A stretch of DNA of 64,000 bases from Streptomyces sp. DH-12 (GTDB lineage Bacteria > Actinomycetota > Actinomycetes > Streptomycetales > Streptomycetaceae). Below the pieces are notes generated by a model, which saw only the letters and a program-made list of their open reading frames with translations, did no database searches and was not told where the DNA came from. This document shows, piece after piece, positions 48,770 through 57,794 of the stretch (positions within the stretch are counted from its first letter, which is position 1; the number at the start of each line of letters is the position of its first letter). Position numbers and translations under genes: made by a program. Location: the NCBI RefSeq assembly GCF_002899455.1, contig NZ_PPFB01000001.1, positions 930,001 through 994,000 of the forward strand, given 5' to 3'.

Positions 48770-49969
48770 GTGCCCGCTGCCCCACCCGTCCTGCTCGTCT
48801 CCGACCATGTGGCCGGAGCCGTACACCTGCTGACCGTGCCGGACGGCGTCTTGACAGGACGTCTCACCGACCGTCACCTCTCCGAGCACGCCGGCTTCCT
48901 GGCGCTTCCGGGAGGGCGGGTGGCCTGCGTCGACGACCGCCGCGGGGAACTACTGGTGCTCGACCCCTTCGCCGAGAAGCTCGTGGAGCGCACGGTCCCG
49001 GTCGCCGTGCCGGCCGAGCATCTCGCCTGCGACCCGTCCGGCCGCCGACTGGCCGTCACGACCGGCCTCGGCAAGAACAGTGAACCGTGGTCGGACCTGC
49101 TGACGGTCCTGGACCTGGACACCGGGGAAGCCGCGCGGGTCCGCACGCGCGTCGGTGAACCGGGCGTAACCGTGCTGGGCGAGACCGACCCACTGGTCGT
49201 GCTGCGCCACCGGGAACCCGGCGCGCTGGCCGTCCACCGGTTCGCGGACCTCCTCGCGGCGCCGCCGGGCTGCCCCCCGGTCACCCCTCACGCATCCCTG
49301 CCGCTGCCGGACGACGGACACGGAGACGCACAGGCGCCCGGCTCGGAGCACGTGTTCGCGGCCACGGGACAGGGAGTGCACCAGGCCCGGAGGGAAGGCG
49401 ACGCGCTCACCGCCGAGGCGGTCATTCCGTGGGGATCGCCCGCCCGGGGCTGGTACCTCCGACTCGACACCCGGCGGCAGGCGCTGTGGACCACCTTGCG
49501 GGGCGGCGCCCCGAACCCGCTGCGATGGCCGGAGTGGACCAACCAGGCATGGCACCACGACCTGGAGACAGGCCGCACGCTGCTCACGGAACTCGGCCCC
49601 GGACTCGTCTTCCGGCTGGCCCTCGCCCGGCACCACACCGCCTTCACCCGTGTCCACCCCGACGGCGACGAGCTGATCCTTCTCGGCGCCGACGATGTCG
49701 TCCGCCGCTGCCCCCTGCCGGCGATGGACGGCGCTCCGCGTCGCGGCGGCACCCCCTGGGAGGGCGTCCAGCGCCGGGCGGTGGCCGCCTCACCGGGCTC
49801 CGACTGGATCGCCGTCACCCGGGGCGGCCACGGCGAGGTGCACATCGTCGACGCGGAGACCGGTCACGAGGCGGCCCGTCTGCGGCTGAGCACACCTCTG
49901 CACCACGGCGGCCACATGACACTGCGCGTCCGGAACGACGGCGCCGACGGCGATCCCGTGGGGCGGTGA
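48770..49969 (+). CDS. Secreted-like or cytoplasmic beta-propeller (YncE/YVTN-like) protein
   Basis: A 399-residue protein built of repeated strands such as VLLVSDHVAGAVHLLTVPDG, LLVLDPFAEKLVERTV, LTVLDLDTGEAARVRT and VHIVDAETGHEAARLRL. These repeats fit a beta-propeller of about seven blades. The GTG at 48770 follows GGAGG by four bases; no signal peptide is apparent. In metal-uptake operons such proteins sometimes accompany binding proteins. It shares the Zur-like promoter with the importer, so co-regulation is likely; the function is unknown. Confidence 0.78.
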   Translation: MPAAPPVLLVSDHVAGAVHLLTVPDGVLTGRLTDRHLSEHAGFLALPGGRVACVDDRRGELLVLDPFAEKLVERTVPVAVPAEHLACDPSGRRLAVTTGLGKNSEPWSDLLTVLDLDTGEAARVRTRVGEPGVTVLGETDPLVVLRHREPGALAVHRFADLLAAPPGCPPVTPHASLPLPDDGHGDAQAPGSEHVFAATGQGVHQARREGDALTAEAVIPWGSPARGWYLRLDTRRQALWTTLRGGAPNPLRWPEWTNQAWHHDLETGRTLLTELGPGLVFRLALARHHTAFTRVHPDGDELILLGADDVVRRCPLPAMDGAPRRGGTPWEGVQRRAVAASPGSDWIAVTRGGHGEVHIVDAETGHEAARLRLSTPLHHGGHMTLRVRNDGADGDPVGR

Positions 49970-50470
49970 CGGCCAGTGCGGGCCGGCACGCCCCAGGCGT
50001 CCGGAACAGCCGCCGTCCGCGGGAGCAAGGTCCGCTGCCGCGCCACACGCACGTCCGTACGCACGTTTCTCCTGATCAGTGGCCGGCCGCCGAGTCCGGT
50101 CCCGCGGCGCGGTCGCCCCTTCACACCCCGGCGGATCACGGACCCGGGCGCACCGCGTCCAGCGGGTGACCACGCGCTCGTCCGGCTCGCCGGTCTCCGC
50201 CGGCTGCAAGGCAGGGGACGGCCGAGAAGCCGGTGCTCGCTGCACGATGTCGTGCAGGCGGTCTCCAGGCAGCGGTGTGGTCCGTCGGAGAAGACAGACA
50301 GCGGCGATCCGACGCCTGGAGCCTTCGCCGGTGCGCGGGCACGCGGGCCGGTCTGCCGTGGGCGAGGCAGGCATGGAGGCCATCGGAGCAGTCGGTTCTT
50401 CACGACGGCAGGATGGAACGGCGGCGGTCCGGACACCCGGCAACCGCTCCGCTTCACCATACAAAATAAA
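49970..50470. other. Intergenic region between beta-propeller and ArsR genes
   Basis: About 500 bases with no recognised gene in either strand. The right end is A/T-rich and should hold the ArsR promoter. A perfect TGCACGA-TG-TCGTGCA palindrome lies at 50241-50256. Confidence 0.5.
50241..50256. promoter_or_regulatory. 16-bp perfect palindrome, possible regulator site
   Basis: Two 7-bp arms (TGCACGA and TCGTGCA) are separated by TG. No start codon lies close by, so its target is unclear. Confidence 0.3.
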
Positions 50471-50486
50471 ATGAAAAACCGTTCAT
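50471..50486. promoter_or_regulatory. ArsR/SmtB-type operator
   Basis: ATGAA-N6-TTCAT, a perfect 5-bp inverted repeat with a 6-bp spacer in an A/T-rich stretch, lies 34 bp before the ArsR start. SmtB-family sensors bind this kind of half-site (TGAA...TTCA), so autoregulation is likely. Confidence 0.65.
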
Positions 50487-50520
50487 GTGTCCATGGGGGC
50501 GTGTTCGTAAGATGGAGCCC

Positions 50521-50904
50521 ATGGGCCATGGAGCTGACGCCGAAACCACTGCCACCGCACGCGAACGCCTGGAGACAGTAGGCGCCGCCGATGTGGCCGC
50601 GACCCTCCAGGCCCTGGCCACGCCCTCCCGGCTGCGCATCCTCGCCCGCCTGCAAGAAGGCCCGTGCGCGGCCACCGAGCTCGCCGATGCCGTCGGCATG
50701 GAACAGTCGGCCTGCTCCCACCAGCTGCGCCTGCTGCGCAACCTCGGCCTGGTGACCGGGGAACGCCGAGGCCGCTCGGTGATCTACGCCCTCTACGACA
50801 ACCATGTCGCCGAACTGCTGGAACAGGCCCTCCACCACGTCGAGCACCAGCGCCTCGGCCTGCGGGACGCACCCGCCCCGGCGGCGGCGAGCGGGAGGAT
50901 CTGA
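50521..50904 (+). CDS. ArsR/SmtB-family metal sensor, alpha-5 type
   Basis: A 127-residue winged-helix repressor: ATPSRLRILARLQEGPCAATELADAV, the recognition helix SACSHQLRLLRNLGLV and the beta-wing RRGRSVIYALYDNHV. The last helix holds DNHV followed by HHVEH, the alpha-5 metal site pattern of zinc- or nickel-type sensors. The alpha-3 CxC of cadmium/lead sensors is absent. ATG 50512 would add three residues. No efflux gene follows, so its target lies elsewhere or is itself. Confidence 0.9.
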   Translation: MGHGADAETTATARERLETVGAADVAATLQALATPSRLRILARLQEGPCAATELADAVGMEQSACSHQLRLLRNLGLVTGERRGRSVIYALYDNHVAELLEQALHHVEHQRLGLRDAPAPAAASGRI

Positions 50905-51306
50905 GCAGACGTCCGGTGCACGAGGGCGGCGCCCGGCGGGACCGCTCGGCAACGCACCACCACCTGCTTCAACGGGACTGATCCTCGCGTCGCACGGCCT
51001 GGTCACGGTGCGGGGACCGCCGTCTCACGGCTGCGATGCCGGGAGCGGCTGCGCTCGCAGATCCGACGTCCTCACACGCACGGAGCAGGAACCCGGACGG
51101 GAGGGGGGCCGGACGCGTCCTGCGTGCAAGCCCCCAGCCGAGCTCACGGCGAAGCCTCACCGGAGCGCTCCGGGGGGCTTGGCCTCATGACGCCGGGCAG
51201 AGGCCCCGCCTGGGTGTCCCCGGGCAGGTCTCCCGCCCTGCCACCGGCGCTGTCACACGCCCGTCCCCGACCGGGAGTCACCCGCGGATCTCTTGCTGTG
51301 CGCCAC
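50905..51306. other. Intergenic region after the ArsR gene
   Basis: About 400 bases without a convincing gene. A minus-strand hypothetical frame is possible but shows no family features. Confidence 0.45.
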
Positions 51307-51346
51307 GGGCGGGCGGGACGGGACCCGGGTCCCGTCCCGCCCGCCC
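51307..51346 (-). terminator. Terminator of the sugar ABC operon (40-bp perfect palindrome)
   Basis: Two 20-base arms (51307-51326 and 51327-51346) are exactly complementary with no spacer, 11 bases past the permease stop. In RNA the centre would open into a small loop. Confidence 0.8.
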
Positions 51347-51357
51347 GGCGGCCCCCG

Positions 51358-52389
51358 TTACTCCTGCTTCTCGCCGGAGGCGAAGCGGGAGATGATCAGT
51401 GCGACGATGATGATCGCGCCGTTGAGGAACTGGTTCCACAGCGGCGGCACGCCGGCCAGGGTCATGACGTTGACCACGAGCTGGAGGGTCAGCACACCGG
51501 TGAGGGCGCCGAACAGGGTGCCGCGGCCGCCGTTGAGACTGACGCCGCCGATGACGGTGGCGGCGAAGACCTGGAAGATCCAGCCGTTGCCCTGGTCCGC
51601 GGAGATGGAGCCGTAGTGGCCGGTGTAGAGGATGCCGGCGAAGGCGGCGAGCAGGCTGCCGACGATCAGGACGACCCACACGATCCGGTCGACCCGGATG
51701 CCGGCCGCCCGGGCCGCCTCGGCGTTGCCGCCGATCGCGTACAGGGCGCGGCCGTGGCGCAGCCAGGCGAGCGCGCTGCCGCCGATCAGGAAGAGCAGCG
51801 CGCAGATCCAGATGCCGGCGGGCGCCCCGAGCCAGGAGGCGCGGCCGAGGTAGGTGAAGGAGCCGGGCAGGTTGACGATCGACTGGCCCTCGGAGACGGC
51901 GACCTGGAGTCCGCGCAGCAGGGTGAGCATGCCGAGGGTGACGATGAAGCCGTTGAGCCGCAGTTTGAGGATGAGGAAGCCGTTGATCACGCCGATCAGC
52001 GCGCCGACCAGCAGGCACAACGGGATGGCCGCCCAGCCGGGGAACAGCCCGAGGCCGAGGAAGCGGGCGCCCTCGTCGGGCAGGACCATCCAGACGGCGA
52101 TGACCGGGGCGACGCCGATCGTGGACTCCAGTGAGAGGTCCATCCGGCCGCAGATCAGGATCAGGGCCTGGGCCAGGACCAGCAGACTCAGCTCGGTGGC
52201 CTGCTGCCCGACGCCGAGCAGGTTGTCGGACGTCAGGAAGGCGGGCGAGACCACGAAACCGATGACGCACAGGACGAGCAGGACCGGAACCAGCGACAGG
52301 TCGCGGAAACGGGCGAACTCGATGCGGCGCCCGGTGGGCGCCGGGGCGGCAGCGGCCGGTGTGGTGCCGACCTCAGTGGTGGGGGTCAT
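51358..52389 (-). CDS. Sugar ABC transporter permease (RbsC type), probably L-fucose
   Basis: A 343-residue permease of the ribose-type (CUT2) family with about nine helices. It has LICGRMDLSLESTIG near the first third, LNGFIVTLGMLTLLRGL and GGNAEAARAAGIRVDRI, and GGVSLNGGRGTLFG near the end. The ATG lies inside the 3' end of the ATPase gene (17-base overlap). The substrate is inferred from the divergent catabolic operon. Confidence 0.9.
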   Translation of the reverse strand: MTPTTEVGTTPAAAAPAPTGRRIEFARFRDLSLVPVLLVLCVIGFVVSPAFLTSDNLLGVGQQATELSLLVLAQALILICGRMDLSLESTIGVAPVIAVWMVLPDEGARFLGLGLFPGWAAIPLCLLVGALIGVINGFLILKLRLNGFIVTLGMLTLLRGLQVAVSEGQSIVNLPGSFTYLGRASWLGAPAGIWICALLFLIGGSALAWLRHGRALYAIGGNAEAARAAGIRVDRIVWVVLIVGSLLAAFAGILYTGHYGSISADQGNGWIFQVFAATVIGGVSLNGGRGTLFGALTGVLTLQLVVNVMTLAGVPPLWNQFLNGAIIIVALIISRFASGEKQE

Positions 52390-53929
52390 GGCTGTCCTTC
52401 GTGTCGGTCGGGTCGGCCATGCCCTCCATGGCGGCGACCAGTTGTTCGTCGCTCCAGTCGTGCCCGAACTCGGCGACGACACGGCCGTGGAACATGGCCA
52501 GGACGCGGTCGCAGACCCGCAGGTCGTCGAGTTCGTCGGACACGATCAGAGCGGTCTTGCCGGCGTCGGCGACCTCGCGGACGGTGCCGAGCAGGGACTC
52601 CTTGGACTTGACGTCGACGCCGTTGGTCGGCCGGACGGCGACCAGGACGTGCGGCTCGGTGGCGAGCGCGCGGGCGATGACGACCTTCTGCTGGTTGCCG
52701 CCGGACAGCGCGGACACCTGGGTGGTCGCGCCCGGGGTCTTGATGTCGAGGTCGTTGATCATCCGCTGGGCGAAGGCCCGGGTCCGTGAGGGGAGCACCG
52801 TGCCGAACGGGCCGAGCTGATCGGTGACGGTCAGCGTGGCGTTCTCGGCGACGCTGCGGTGCGGGACGAGGCCCTGGATGTGCCGGTCCTCCGGAACGAA
52901 GCCGATGCCGGCCGCGAGCGAGGCGGGGACCTTGCCCGTGCGGAGGCGCCGGCCCGCGACGGTGACCGTGCCGGCCCGGGGTCGGCGCAGGCCGGCGAGG
53001 GTCTCGCCGAACTGGACGTTGCCGCTGGCCGCGGCCCCGGCCAGCCCCACCACCTCACCGGAGCGGGCGGTCACGGAGACGTTCTGGTAGGCGCCGTCCA
53101 GACTCAGCCCGGAGACCTCGAGCAGCGGTTCGCCGCCGGAGCGCGCGGCGCCGGTCACGGACCAGGCGGGCGCGACGCTCCGCGTGCTCTCCCCGGTCAT
53201 CGCCTCGACCAGGGCGTGCCGGTCGAGTTCGGCGACCGGCGCGGTGACGACGTGCCGGGCGTCGCGGTACACCGTGACGGTGGTGCAGAGGTCGTAGACC
53301 TCCTGCAGGTGGTGGGAGATGAAGAGGAAGGCGATGCCCTGCTGCTGCAGGGCGCGCAGTTTGCCGAAGAGCCGGTCGATGCCGCGGGCGTCGAGCTTGG
53401 CGGTGGGTTCGTCGAGGATGACGAACCGGGCGCCGAACGACAGGGCTCGGGCGATCTCCACGAACTGGCGCTGCTCGACGCTCAGGTCCATGGCGCGTGC
53501 GGTCGGGTCGACGTCCACGCCGTACTCGGCGAGCAGTTCGACGGCGCGCAGGCGCAGCCGCTTCCAGCTGATCGGGCGCAGCGCGCCGGCGCTCTGCCGG
53601 TCCAGGAAGAGGTTCTCGGCGACGGTCAGGGACGGGATGACGGTGGAGTGCTGGTAGACGCAGGCGACCTTGGAACGCCATGCCTCGGTGTCGCCGAGCG
53701 CCGGGGCCGGCTCGCCGTCGAAGCGCAGGGTGCCGGTGTCGGGGCTCTGCAGGCCGGTGAGGATCGAGACGAGGGTGGACTTGCCCGCGCCGTTGCGGCC
53801 GACCAGGGCGTGTGCGTCGCCGGGCGCGACCGAGAGGCGGGCGTCACTGAGCGCGACGGTGGCGCCGAAGTGTTTGCTGATCCCGTCGGCCTCGACGACG
53901 GGGCCCCGGATGGGGCTGGGGTCCGCCAT
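52373..53929 (-). CDS. Sugar ABC transporter ATPase (RbsA type, two ATPase domains)
   Basis: A 518-residue protein with tandem ABC domains. The first has GRNGAGKST, LSVEQRQFVEIARAL and VILDEPTAKLD. The second keeps LSGGNQQKVVIARAL, but its P-loop reads GAAASGNVQFGET (lacking the usual GKS/T) and Walker B is VLVAVRPTNGVDV, as is normal for the degenerate second half of this family. It powers the RbsC-type permease. Confidence 0.92.
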   Translation of the reverse strand: MADPSPIRGPVVEADGISKHFGATVALSDARLSVAPGDAHALVGRNGAGKSTLVSILTGLQSPDTGTLRFDGEPAPALGDTEAWRSKVACVYQHSTVIPSLTVAENLFLDRQSAGALRPISWKRLRLRAVELLAEYGVDVDPTARAMDLSVEQRQFVEIARALSFGARFVILDEPTAKLDARGIDRLFGKLRALQQQGIAFLFISHHLQEVYDLCTTVTVYRDARHVVTAPVAELDRHALVEAMTGESTRSVAPAWSVTGAARSGGEPLLEVSGLSLDGAYQNVSVTARSGEVVGLAGAAASGNVQFGETLAGLRRPRAGTVTVAGRRLRTGKVPASLAAGIGFVPEDRHIQGLVPHRSVAENATLTVTDQLGPFGTVLPSRTRAFAQRMINDLDIKTPGATTQVSALSGGNQQKVVIARALATEPHVLVAVRPTNGVDVKSKESLLGTVREVADAGKTALIVSDELDDLRVCDRVLAMFHGRVVAEFGHDWSDEQLVAAMEGMADPTDTKDSHDPHH

Positions 53930-53962
53930 GGCGGGTTGTCCTTTCCGCGGAGGGGCTCGTGG

Positions 53963-54009
53963 GCGGTGGCCCCGGAAGGCGCGGGACGAGGTGCTTCCGG
54001 GGCCACCGC
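53963..54009 (-). terminator. Intercistronic stem-loop between binding protein and ATPase genes
   Basis: A perfect 16-bp stem (GCGGTGGCCCCGGAAG with its complement) and a 15-nt loop. Such stems often protect and raise the level of the upstream binding-protein message relative to the rest of the operon. Confidence 0.75.
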
Positions 54010-54053
54010 TCAGGGGGTGTTCAGGGGGTGCTCAAGGGGTGCTCAGGGGGTCA
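54010..54053. repeat. Four tandem copies of an 11-mer at the end of the binding protein gene
   Basis: Units TCAGGGGGTGT, TCAGGGGGTGC, TCAAGGGGTGC and TCAGGGGGTCA follow each other. The last unit includes the stop codon of the binding protein gene. Each TCA is TGA on the coding strand, giving a series of stops. Confidence 0.85.
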
Positions 54054-55097
54054 CTTGCTGACGTTGTTGCCCCACAGGGCCCTGTCGTCGACGTTCTCCT
54101 TGGTCACCAGCGGGGCGGGGAGCTGGTCCTCGAGGCCGTTGGGGAGCTCGATGATGGTCGAGCCGTGGTCGGTGGGACCGGGCTTGAAGGTCTTGCCCTC
54201 GGCGGCGGCCTTCGCGTAGTACACCGCGTACTTCGCGTAGAGGTCGGCGGGCTGGGAGATCGTGGCGTCGATGTGGCCCTGGCGGATCGCGTCGAACTCC
54301 TGCGGGATGCCGTCGTTGGAGATGATCGTGATGTGGCCGGGCTCGCCGGCGGGCTTGAGCAGGCCCTTCTGCTTGAGCAGGGAGAGGGTGGGCTGCAGGA
54401 AGACACCACCGGCCTGCATGTAGATGCCGTCCACGTCGGGGTGGGCGGCCAGGGTGGACTGGAGTTTGGCGGAGGCGACGTCGCCCTTCCAGTCGGTGGC
54501 CAGCTCGATCACCTCGATCCCGGGGAACTTCTCCTTCATGCACGCGGCGAACGCCTCGGAGCGGTCACGGCCGTTGATGGAGCTGAGGGCGCCCTGGAGT
54601 TCCGCCACCTTGCCCTTGCCGCCGAGCTGCTCGCCGAGGTACTCGCACGACTTGGTGCCGTACGCCTTGTTGTCCGCGCGGACCACCATGTAGACGTCGC
54701 CCTTGTCGGGGCGGGTGTCGACGCTGATCACCGGGATTTTTTCGGCAGCCAGCTCGTCCAGGGTGGAGGCGATGGCGCCGGTGTCCTGCGGGGCCATCAC
54801 GACGGCCTTGGCGCCGGTGTTCTGGAAGACCTTGACGTTGGCGACCAGTTTGGTCACGTCGTTCTGGGAGTTGCTCACCGGCAGGGCGCTCACGCTCTGG
54901 GTGCCGGTCTCCCGGTCGACGTACTGGGCGTAGGAGTTCCAGAAGTCGGAGTCGGCGCGGGGCAGGTCGATGCCGATCTTCGCCGTGTCGCCGTTCGCGG
55001 AGGCGGAGTCGCCGTCGCGGTTGCAGGCCGTGGTGAACCCCGCCAGGACGGCCACGGTGGCGGCCGCGGCCGCGATTCTGGAGGAGCGAGGCTTCAT
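54051..55097 (-). CDS. Sugar-binding lipoprotein of a ribose-type ABC importer
   Basis: A 348-residue periplasmic binding protein with lipobox LAGFTTAC near residue 25. It shows the type I fold: KIGIDLPRADSDFWNSYAQ, KAVVMAPQDTGAIASTLDEL, IPVISVDTRPD, IYMQAGGVFLQPT and ITIISNDGIPQEFDAIRQG. First gene of the importer operon, divergent from the L-fucose catabolic operon. Confidence 0.92.
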   Translation of the reverse strand: MKPRSSRIAAAAATVAVLAGFTTACNRDGDSASANGDTAKIGIDLPRADSDFWNSYAQYVDRETGTQSVSALPVSNSQNDVTKLVANVKVFQNTGAKAVVMAPQDTGAIASTLDELAAEKIPVISVDTRPDKGDVYMVVRADNKAYGTKSCEYLGEQLGGKGKVAELQGALSSINGRDRSEAFAACMKEKFPGIEVIELATDWKGDVASAKLQSTLAAHPDVDGIYMQAGGVFLQPTLSLLKQKGLLKPAGEPGHITIISNDGIPQEFDAIRQGHIDATISQPADLYAKYAVYYAKAAAEGKTFKPGPTDHGSTIIELPNGLEDQLPAPLVTKENVDDRALWGNNVSK

Positions 55098-55248
55098 GGT
55101 GCTGATCTCCTTGGCTGGGACGGCCGGTGCCTCGGCCGAAGTGAGTGGGAGCCGGGTCGACGGACCGGCGTGCGGGAGTGGCGCGCTCCCCCGCCGACGG
55201 CTGGGAGGTGGGGCGTCCCGGCAGGTCTGCCAAGGAGCGCGGCTGCTG

Positions 55249-55260
55249 AGTCATCGGATG
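55249..55260. promoter_or_regulatory. CATCGGATG operator-like site, importer side
   Basis: AGTCATCGGATG contains a near-palindromic 9-mer, CATCGGATG, that recurs with one change at 55486-55494. The two copies flank the divergent promoters about 235 bp apart. The GntR-family regulator at the right edge is the obvious candidate to bind them. Confidence 0.5.
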
Positions 55261-55482
55261 GCTTGCGGCATCGTGGACCTTACGAGTCGGCAACTTGGGC
55301 TGCAAGAGGAGACGTCAGACGAATTTGAATCGTGACGTACGGGTCGCGGATGCACGTCAGGACGGGTGAACAAATGGCGCTCAACTGCCCATACGACCGC
55401 AAGGGCGACCGGGTGCGCACACGGAGAGGTCGGATGTCTCCTTGCGGAGGGACGTCGACCGCTCGTATGGTCGAGCCCGGCT

Positions 55483-55494
55483 AGTCATCCGATG
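55483..55494. promoter_or_regulatory. CATCCGATG operator-like site, catabolic side
   Basis: AGTCATCCGATG lies 52 bp before the hydrolase ATG. It is the counterpart of 55249-55260, with CATCCGATG the reverse complement of CATCGGATG. The rest of the 448-bp divergent region (55098-55545) shows no gene. Confidence 0.5.
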
Positions 55495-55545
55495 TATCGA
55501 TCGACGGAGGACCTGGGCCTCCACAAGCGACGACAGGAGAAGAAC

Positions 55546-56397
55546 ATGAAGCTGTTGCGAGTCGGGGAACCGGGCCGGGAGACGCCGGCGGTCCTCGGCG
55601 AGGACGGCGTCGCCTTCTCGCTGGCGGAGGTCACCGCCGACATCGACGGGACGTTCCTCGCCTCCGGCGGGATCGACCGGGCCGGGCGGGCACTGGCCGG
55701 GGGATCCCTGCCGCGCCTGGACACGGCGGGCCGGCGGATCGGCGCTCCCGTCGCCCGCCCGGGCAAGGTCGTGTGCGTCGGCCTCAACTACCGTGACCAC
55801 GCCGAGGAGACCGGCGCGGCCGTCCCCGAGCGGCCGGTGGTCTTCATGAAGGACCCGTCCACCGTCGTGGGCCCCTGCGACGCGGTGCACATTCCCCGTG
55901 GCTCGGTGAAGACCGACTGGGAGGTCGAACTCGCCGTCGTCATCGGCGCCGAGGCCCGCTATCTGTCCGGCCCCGACGAAGCGGCCGGTCACATCGCCGG
56001 CTACGCGGTCAGTCACGACGTCTCCGAGCGGGAGTTCCAGCTCGAGTACTCCGCGCAGTGGGACCTCGGCAAGTCCTGCGAGACCTTCAACCCGCTGGGC
56101 CCCTGGCTCGTGACCCCCGACGAGGTGGGCGACCCGCAGCGACTCGGCCTGCGCCTGTCCGTCAACGGCGAGGTCCGCCAGGACGGCAGCACCAAGAACA
56201 TGGTCTTCGACGTCGCGTACCTCGTCTGGTACCTCAGCCAGTACATGGTGCTGCGCCCCGGCGACGTCATCAACACCGGCACCCCGGCCGGCGTGGCCCT
56301 CGGCCTGCCCGGCACCCCCTATCTGCGCGCGGGCGACACCGTCGAACTGTCCATCGACGGTCTCGGCACCCAGCGGCAGAAGCTCATCAACGCGTGA
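55546..56397 (+). CDS. Fumarylacetoacetase-family 2,4-diketo-3-deoxy-L-fuconate hydrolase
   Basis: A 283-residue FAH-fold hydrolase: [43 protein letters not shown], the metal ligands in [25 protein letters not shown] and [10 protein letters not shown]. In the non-phosphorylative L-fucose route it splits 2,4-diketo-3-deoxy-L-fuconate into pyruvate and L-lactate. AGGAGA precedes the ATG at 55546. It opens the catabolic operon. Confidence 0.87.
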   Translation: MKLLRVGEPGRETPAVLGEDGVAFSLAEVTADIDGTFLASGGIDRAGRALAGGSLPRLDTAGRRIGAPVARPGKVVCVGLNYRDHAEETGAAVPERPVVFMKDPSTVVGPCDAVHIPRGSVKTDWEVELAVVIGAEARYLSGPDEAAGHIAGYAVSHDVSEREFQLEYSAQWDLGKSCETFNPLGPWLVTPDEVGDPQRLGLRLSVNGEVRQDGSTKNMVFDVAYLVWYLSQYMVLRPGDVINTGTPAGVALGLPGTPYLRAGDTVELSIDGLGTQRQKLINA

Positions 56398-56408
56398 AAG
56401 GCACCGAG

Positions 56409-57794
56409 TTGTCCGCAACCCCCGCGCGGATCGCCGCCGTCGACACCTACGACATCCGCTTCCCGACCTCACGGGAGCTGGACGGGTCCGACGCGATGAA
56501 TCCGGACCCCGACTACTCCGCCGCCTACCTGGTCCTGCGCACCACGGAGGGCGGCCACGAGGGCCACGGCTTCACCTTCACCATCGGCCGCGGCAACGAC
56601 GTCCAGGTCGCCGCCATCGACGCGCTGCGCGAGCACGTCGTCGGACGGCCCGTCGCCGACCTGTGCGCCGACCCCGGCTCGCTCTACCGCGACCTGATCG
56701 GCGACAGCCAGCTGCGCTGGCTGGGGCCGGAGAAGGGCGTGATGCACATGGCCATCGGCGCCGTCGTCAACGCCGTCTGGGACCTGGCGGCCAAGCGTGA
56801 GGGCAAGCCGCTGTGGCGGTTCCTCGCCGACGCCGACCCCGTCTGGCTCGTCTCCCAGGTCGACTTCCGCTACCTCACCGACGCCCTGACCCCGGACGAA
56901 GCCCTGGAGCTCCTGCGCCGGGGCAGGCAGGGCGCCGACGACCGGGCCGCCGAGCTGCTGCGCCGCGGCTACCCCGCCTACACCACCTCGCCGGGCTGGC
57001 TCGGCTACTCCGACGAGAAGCTCACCCGTCTCGCCCAGCAGGCCGTCGCCGAGGGATTCACCCAGATCAAGCTCAAGGTCGGCGCCGACCTCGACGACGA
57101 CATCCGCCGCTGCCGCGCCGCCCGCGAGGCCGTGGGCCCCGGCTTCCGGATGGCCATCGACGCCAACCAGCGCTGGGGCGTCGACGAGGCCGTGGCGTGG
57201 ACACGGGCGCTCGCGGAGTTCGACCCGTACTGGATCGAGGAGCCCACCAGCCCCGACGACATCCTCGGCCACGCCGCCATCCGGCGCGGCGTCCACCCCG
57301 TCAAGGTCGCCACCGGCGAGCACGTGCAGAACCGCATCGTCTTCAAGCAGCTCCTCCAGGCCGGCGCCGTCGACGTCCTCCAGCTCGACTCCGCACGCGT
57401 GGCCGGAGTCAACGAGAACCTCGCCGTCCTGCTGCTCGCCGCCAAGTTCGGCGTACCGGTCTGCCCGCACGCCGGCGGCGTCGGTCTGTGCGAACTCGTC
57501 CAGCACCTCTCGATGTTCGACTACGTGGCACTCACCGGCACCACCGAGAACCGTGTCATCGAGTACGTCGACCACCTCCACCAGCACTTCCTCGACCCGG
57601 TGGTGATCGCCGACGGCCACTACCGGCCCCCCGCCTCGCCCGGCTTCTCGGCCGCCATGAAGCAGGCCAGCATCGACATGTACACCTATCCGCACGGCAC
57701 GTTCTGGGTCGCCGACGCCGCGGAGGCCGCCACGGCGGGCGCCGGTACGACGGCCGCCGGCGCGCCCGGCCAGGACACGGAGGTCCCCGCATGA
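56409..57794 (+). CDS. L-fuconate dehydratase (enolase superfamily)
   Basis: A 461-residue mandelate racemase-type dehydratase. The start TTG 56409 gives [15 protein letters not shown], as in relatives; GTG 56394 overlaps the previous stop and is an alternative. [23 protein letters not shown] and the KxK motif IKLKVGAD are typical of L-fuconate dehydratases. The metal ligands appear as [14 protein letters not shown] and TGEHVQNR, and the His-Asp region as [10 protein letters not shown]. The product is 2-keto-3-deoxy-L-fuconate. A 25-residue Ala/Gly-rich tail follows the conserved end. Confidence 0.92.
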   Translation: MSATPARIAAVDTYDIRFPTSRELDGSDAMNPDPDYSAAYLVLRTTEGGHEGHGFTFTIGRGNDVQVAAIDALREHVVGRPVADLCADPGSLYRDLIGDSQLRWLGPEKGVMHMAIGAVVNAVWDLAAKREGKPLWRFLADADPVWLVSQVDFRYLTDALTPDEALELLRRGRQGADDRAAELLRRGYPAYTTSPGWLGYSDEKLTRLAQQAVAEGFTQIKLKVGADLDDDIRRCRAAREAVGPGFRMAIDANQRWGVDEAVAWTRALAEFDPYWIEEPTSPDDILGHAAIRRGVHPVKVATGEHVQNRIVFKQLLQAGAVDVLQLDSARVAGVNENLAVLLLAAKFGVPVCPHAGGVGLCELVQHLSMFDYVALTGTTENRVIEYVDHLHQHFLDPVVIADGHYRPPASPGFSAAMKQASIDMYTYPHGTFWVADAAEAATAGAGTTAAGAPGQDTEVPA

